Source: Ophiodon elongatus
Lineage: Eukaryota > Chordata > Actinopteri > Perciformes > Hexagrammidae
Direction: 5' to 3'
DNA length: 64,000 nucleotides
Assembly: GCA_016806645.1 (NCBI GenBank)
Contig: JACSYO010000475.1
Coordinates: forward strand, 2,205,001-2,269,000
Numbering within the stretch: position 1 is the first letter of the stretch; the number at the start of each line of letters is the position of its first letter. The notes below the pieces were generated by a model. It did no database searches. It was given only the letters and a program-made list of their open reading frames with translations, and was not told the DNA's origin. Below, piece by piece: positions 61,108 through 64,000 of this stretch. Made by a program: the position numbers and the translations under genes.

Positions 61108-61489
61108 TCTGTGTAATCACGAGTAGCCGCCCCTTTCTCTAGTGAGTTCCGTGTTTGAGTGGATCTGCGCTGATATGGCATGTAGTTAGACAGATTTGGA
61201 CCATTGGATCTCCGAGATATTCCTATTTTTTTATTTATCTAACACTCTATATTCAATACAGAGGTTAAACTCTGTGCGTCTGGACACTCATTTTGTTAGT
61301 ATCACTGGTAAGGTCAAAATACACATGCGTTATTTGTTTTGTCTGATATTGAGCTCCGTGACTTTATACAATCTTTACTCTAATAACATAGTTTGTAAAT
61401 GTGTGAGAAATGATTGACGTTTATAGACTCAAGTACAGTGTAGCAGGCTACAAATCAGAAAGTGTATATGTATTAATTAAACTAACTTA

Positions 61490-61515
61490 TGTATGTATGT
61501 ATGTATGTATGTAGC
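61490..61515. repeat. (TATG)n microsatellite
   Basis: About six TATG units between the presumed ebp promoter and its first coding exon. Confidence 0.9.
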
Positions 61516-61600
61516 ATAATCTTCAATATCACAATCTTTAAATCAATCATTTAAAGGCCTGCTGTGGACAAAGAGTGTTGATCATCCTCTCTTGAAACAG

Positions 61601-62605
61601 ATGATGGATACCTCTTCAGCAACTGGAGTTCTTCATCCCTACTGGCCACGGGACCTTTTGATCCCCACCTATGTGGCCAATGACCGATCTATGGCAGAGA
61701 TTCTGGTGTTCCTGTTTTCTGTGTCTGGGTTGTTTCTGCTTGTGACCTGGCTGATCAGCGGACAGAAAGGGGACGCCGGCAGGCTGGGGACATGGAGGCG
61801 TCTGGCTGTGTGCTGGTTTGCCGTGTGTGGTTTCATCCACGGCGTCATTGAGGGATGGTTCTCGCTGTATTATGATATTATTCCAGGAGACCAGAGCCTC
61901 CTGTCACAGCTGTGTGAGTATACAAACAAGAAAACACATGTTAAGAAAAGTGTATGAGCTGTGATGGTGCAGTCTCCATGAGTCAATATGTTTTATATTT
62001 TCTCTCACAGGGAAAGAGTACTCCAAGGGAGACAGTCGATATGTAATGTGAGTTCATCTTTGCACATGTAAATGTTGAACTTTTGTATAACCAAATAAGG
62101 AATAAAGCTGTAAGTAATTGCCTCCATGCCCTGCATATTTCTAGAGCGGACAACTTCACTGTCTGTATGGAGACGGTGACCGCATGGTTATGGGGGCCTT
62201 TCAGCTTTTGGGCTGTCTACGCCTTCTTAACTAAGAAGCCCTACAGATTTGTTCTGCAACTCATCATTTCATTAGGTAAGAAGGTGTAATTACAACAAAA
62301 CTCGTCACTTGACCTTTAAGCAAGTTCTCTGAATCAAACTACTTGTTGTTTTCATGTTTGCATGATGGGTCTTGTCACATGATCTGATTCCAGGTCAGCT
62401 GTATGGAGCAGTGCTTTACTTCTACACAGAGCACAGAGATGGTTATGCTCACAGTGAGCTGGGACATCCGGTCTACTTCTGGTTCTACTTTGTCTTCATG
62501 AACGTGCTGTGGATCATTATACCGCTTGTGCTCATTGTGGATGCGTGGAGGCAGCTGTCAGCAGCCCAGACACACACTGACAAAACAAAGTCTAAGAGGA
62601 ACTGA
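61601..62605 (+). CDS. ebp: EBP, 3-beta-hydroxysteroid delta8-delta7 isomerase (4 coding exons)
   Basis: Coding exons: 61601-61913, 62011-62047, 62145-62275, 62394-62605. They total 693 nt, or 230 residues, the same length as human EBP. The first coding exon opens right after a CAG acceptor, so a 5'UTR exon lies upstream. The five-helix emopamil-binding fold carries the catalytic and ligand residues: H80 and E84 (FIHGVIEGWF), E126 and T129 (VCMETVTAWLWGP), and N197 and W200 (VFMNVLWI), matching human His76, Glu80, Glu122, Thr125, Asn193 and Trp196 with a small shift. It isomerises the sterol double bond from C8(9) to C7(8) in the ER membrane during cholesterol synthesis. The Lys/Arg-rich C-terminus (KTKSKRN) is typical of an ER protein. 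Confidence 0.96.
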
Positions 62606-62814
62606 CAACAGGAAGAAGTGACTTTGGGACTGTAGGACAATTACTACACGAGGCTCAAGGGAAAAGTCAACTTGGGAAAGCACTACGTTCAAAGATGGAA
62701 CATCATAAATTAATTATTGTTTGGAGTTGGACGTAGCTACTATGGTGTGTCATGTTGTGCCTGTAAACGTAGAACTTAATTTTAAAGTGCAACTTGGTTC
62801 CTTGTGTTTACAAC

Positions 62815-62845
62815 AATAAATCTTTATATTTTGTTCAATAATAAA
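62815..62845 (+). terminator. Tandem poly(A) signals of ebp
   Basis: AATAAA at 62815-62820 and again at 62840-62845, about 210-240 bp after the ebp stop codon. Confidence 0.8.
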
Positions 62846-63054
62846 GCTTTGCGTTTTGTTTGTGGGGCCTTTGGGGATCTGTATTTTGTAAACATTTTAC
62901 ACAACTTCCTGAATGGAACTTAACACTGCCTTAGGTGTCACACAGTGCCTCTTTGACAAGAATTTGTCAATGTAAAAAAAATGTTTATTACATTTTATTT
63001 TAAGTACCATGTACATACAGGTTCCTATATGAAATTTGACGTCAGAGTTTACCC

Positions 63055-63180
63055 CATCCTAAGCATTTAGGAGCAGTCAGCTGCTGTAAAGCGCCTGAGG
63101 AGAAATTTGGGGTTCAGCCTGTCGCTCAAGGACACTTTGACATTGGGACAGGAGGATCGAACCATATGATCTAAAAGGCT
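63055..63180 (+). repeat. Teleost dispersed repeat fragment
   Basis: Contains GCTCAAGGACACTTTGACAT and GGACAGGAGGATCGAACC, phrases I recognise as recurrent in fish genomes. One copy only in this window; the boundaries are approximate. Confidence 0.45.
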
Positions 63181-63740
63181 TCTAAAATATCCACAATAAT
63201 TATATGTTTTTGCACTATTTGCAATAAAATGTAGGCTACTTTGCCATTTCCTGCATCAGCACAATATTTAACTTTTATGTTTATACTATACCTTTCGCAC
63301 AGCTTTCTTTTAATTCATGTCATTACGGTCGCGATGACAGTTGCGACCTATGAGAAAATTCAAAATCTAGTGCAGTGATGTAACATGAAAACGTATCTTT
63401 TAATGCTAATGTAATGCAGACTTTTCAAAACAAATATGGTCTGTCTTAAGGAAGTAGATGCACAACTAAGTTAATGGGTGTTAGGAATGTTGGGAAAAAC
63501 GGAAATATAAAGAAAGCACTGATTGCATTGTATTAGAAGAAATTACATGTGGTCACGTTTTAGAAATTCTGAACTTGAAATGTTAAGAACTACAAACATT
63601 AGAGTTTCCTTCCTTCTGAGGACATAATCAAGCTGTTTCTAAATGCGTGTTTTTGCAATACAAAGTCAGACTATTACAATAGAGAATGGAGCCAGTTCTG
63701 TATCTATATAATTTGACAATGTTAGTAACCATATTCATGC

Positions 63741-63813
63741 GCCGAAATAGCTCAGTTGGGAGAGCGTTAGACTGAAGATCTAAAGGTCCCTGGTTCGATC
63801 CCGGGTTTCGGCA
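63741..63813 (+). tRNA. tRNA-Phe (anticodon GAA)
   Basis: A 73-nt cloverleaf. The acceptor stem is GCCGAAA/TTTCGGC with discriminator A, the anticodon arm is TTAGA-CTGAAGA-TCTAA, and the B box is GGTTCGATCCC. It is followed at once by TTTT, a Pol III terminator. Confidence 0.97.
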
Positions 63814-64000
63814 TTTTGACTCACCACAGTATGGACCATTTAAGTTTAAGAGGACTTGACAAAGCCTGCCACCTTGTGGTCCACGAGAAGAACTAAAATA
63901 TATCGGTGATATCGATGGCCAAAGTGCAAAACCTCCTATCTGCAAAATGATCCAGGAAAAGTAGGAATAACCTCCTGTCTGCACTTTTTCTTTTTTTTAT

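Noticed and set aside
1..64000. CRISPR array, operon or prokaryotic system
   Set aside because: The whole window is intron-rich vertebrate DNA; no such structure is present.

Overview
The window is vertebrate nuclear DNA, almost certainly from a ray-finned (teleost) fish. Multi-exon genes carry GT-AG introns, long CA/GA/TA microsatellites are everywhere, several dispersed repeats typical of teleosts recur, and the protein-coding genes match vertebrate families. Exon models below were built by hand from reading frame, splice phase and family resemblance. For every gene reported as complete the exon lengths sum to a multiple of three.

Layout, left to right. (1) 1-12.3 kb, + strand: the 3' part of neuron navigator 1 (nav1), 23 exons encoding the coiled coils and the AAA+ ATPase domain, then a 3'UTR of about 2.4 kb. 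(2) 15.1-32.9 kb, + strand: myosin-binding protein H (mybph), with an Ala/Pro-rich N-terminus, Fn3-Ig-Fn3-Ig, and a 3'UTR that appears to be spliced twice. (3) 35.2-46.5 kb, + strand: a leukocyte-receptor-like membrane protein with ten Ig-like domains, one transmembrane helix and a tail that may end in an ITSM-type tyrosine motif. I cannot assign it an established gene name. (4) 46.6-48.5 kb, - strand: apobec2, tail-to-tail with the Ig receptor. (5) 51.3-54.6 kb, - strand: a five-exon, hAT-transposase-derived ZBED-type protein. (6) 56.1-58.6 kb, - strand: ccdc115, the V-ATPase assembly factor. Its upstream region holds a cluster of CLEAR-like E-boxes. (7) 61.6-62.6 kb, + strand: ebp, the sterol delta8-delta7 isomerase. 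Nuclear tRNA genes for Glu(UUC), His(GUG) and Phe(GAA) lie around ebp.

The genes do not form one pathway. nav1 acts in the neuronal cytoskeleton, mybph and apobec2 are muscle genes, the Ig receptor is an immune candidate, and ccdc115 and ebp are housekeeping genes of lysosome/Golgi acidification and sterol synthesis. The least ordinary parts are the ten-domain Ig receptor with two possible C-termini, an array of inverted GTCATA-type repeats inside one of its introns, a 371-bp fold-back element just upstream of it, the inverted pair of CACGTG boxes at ccdc115, and the domesticated hAT gene.
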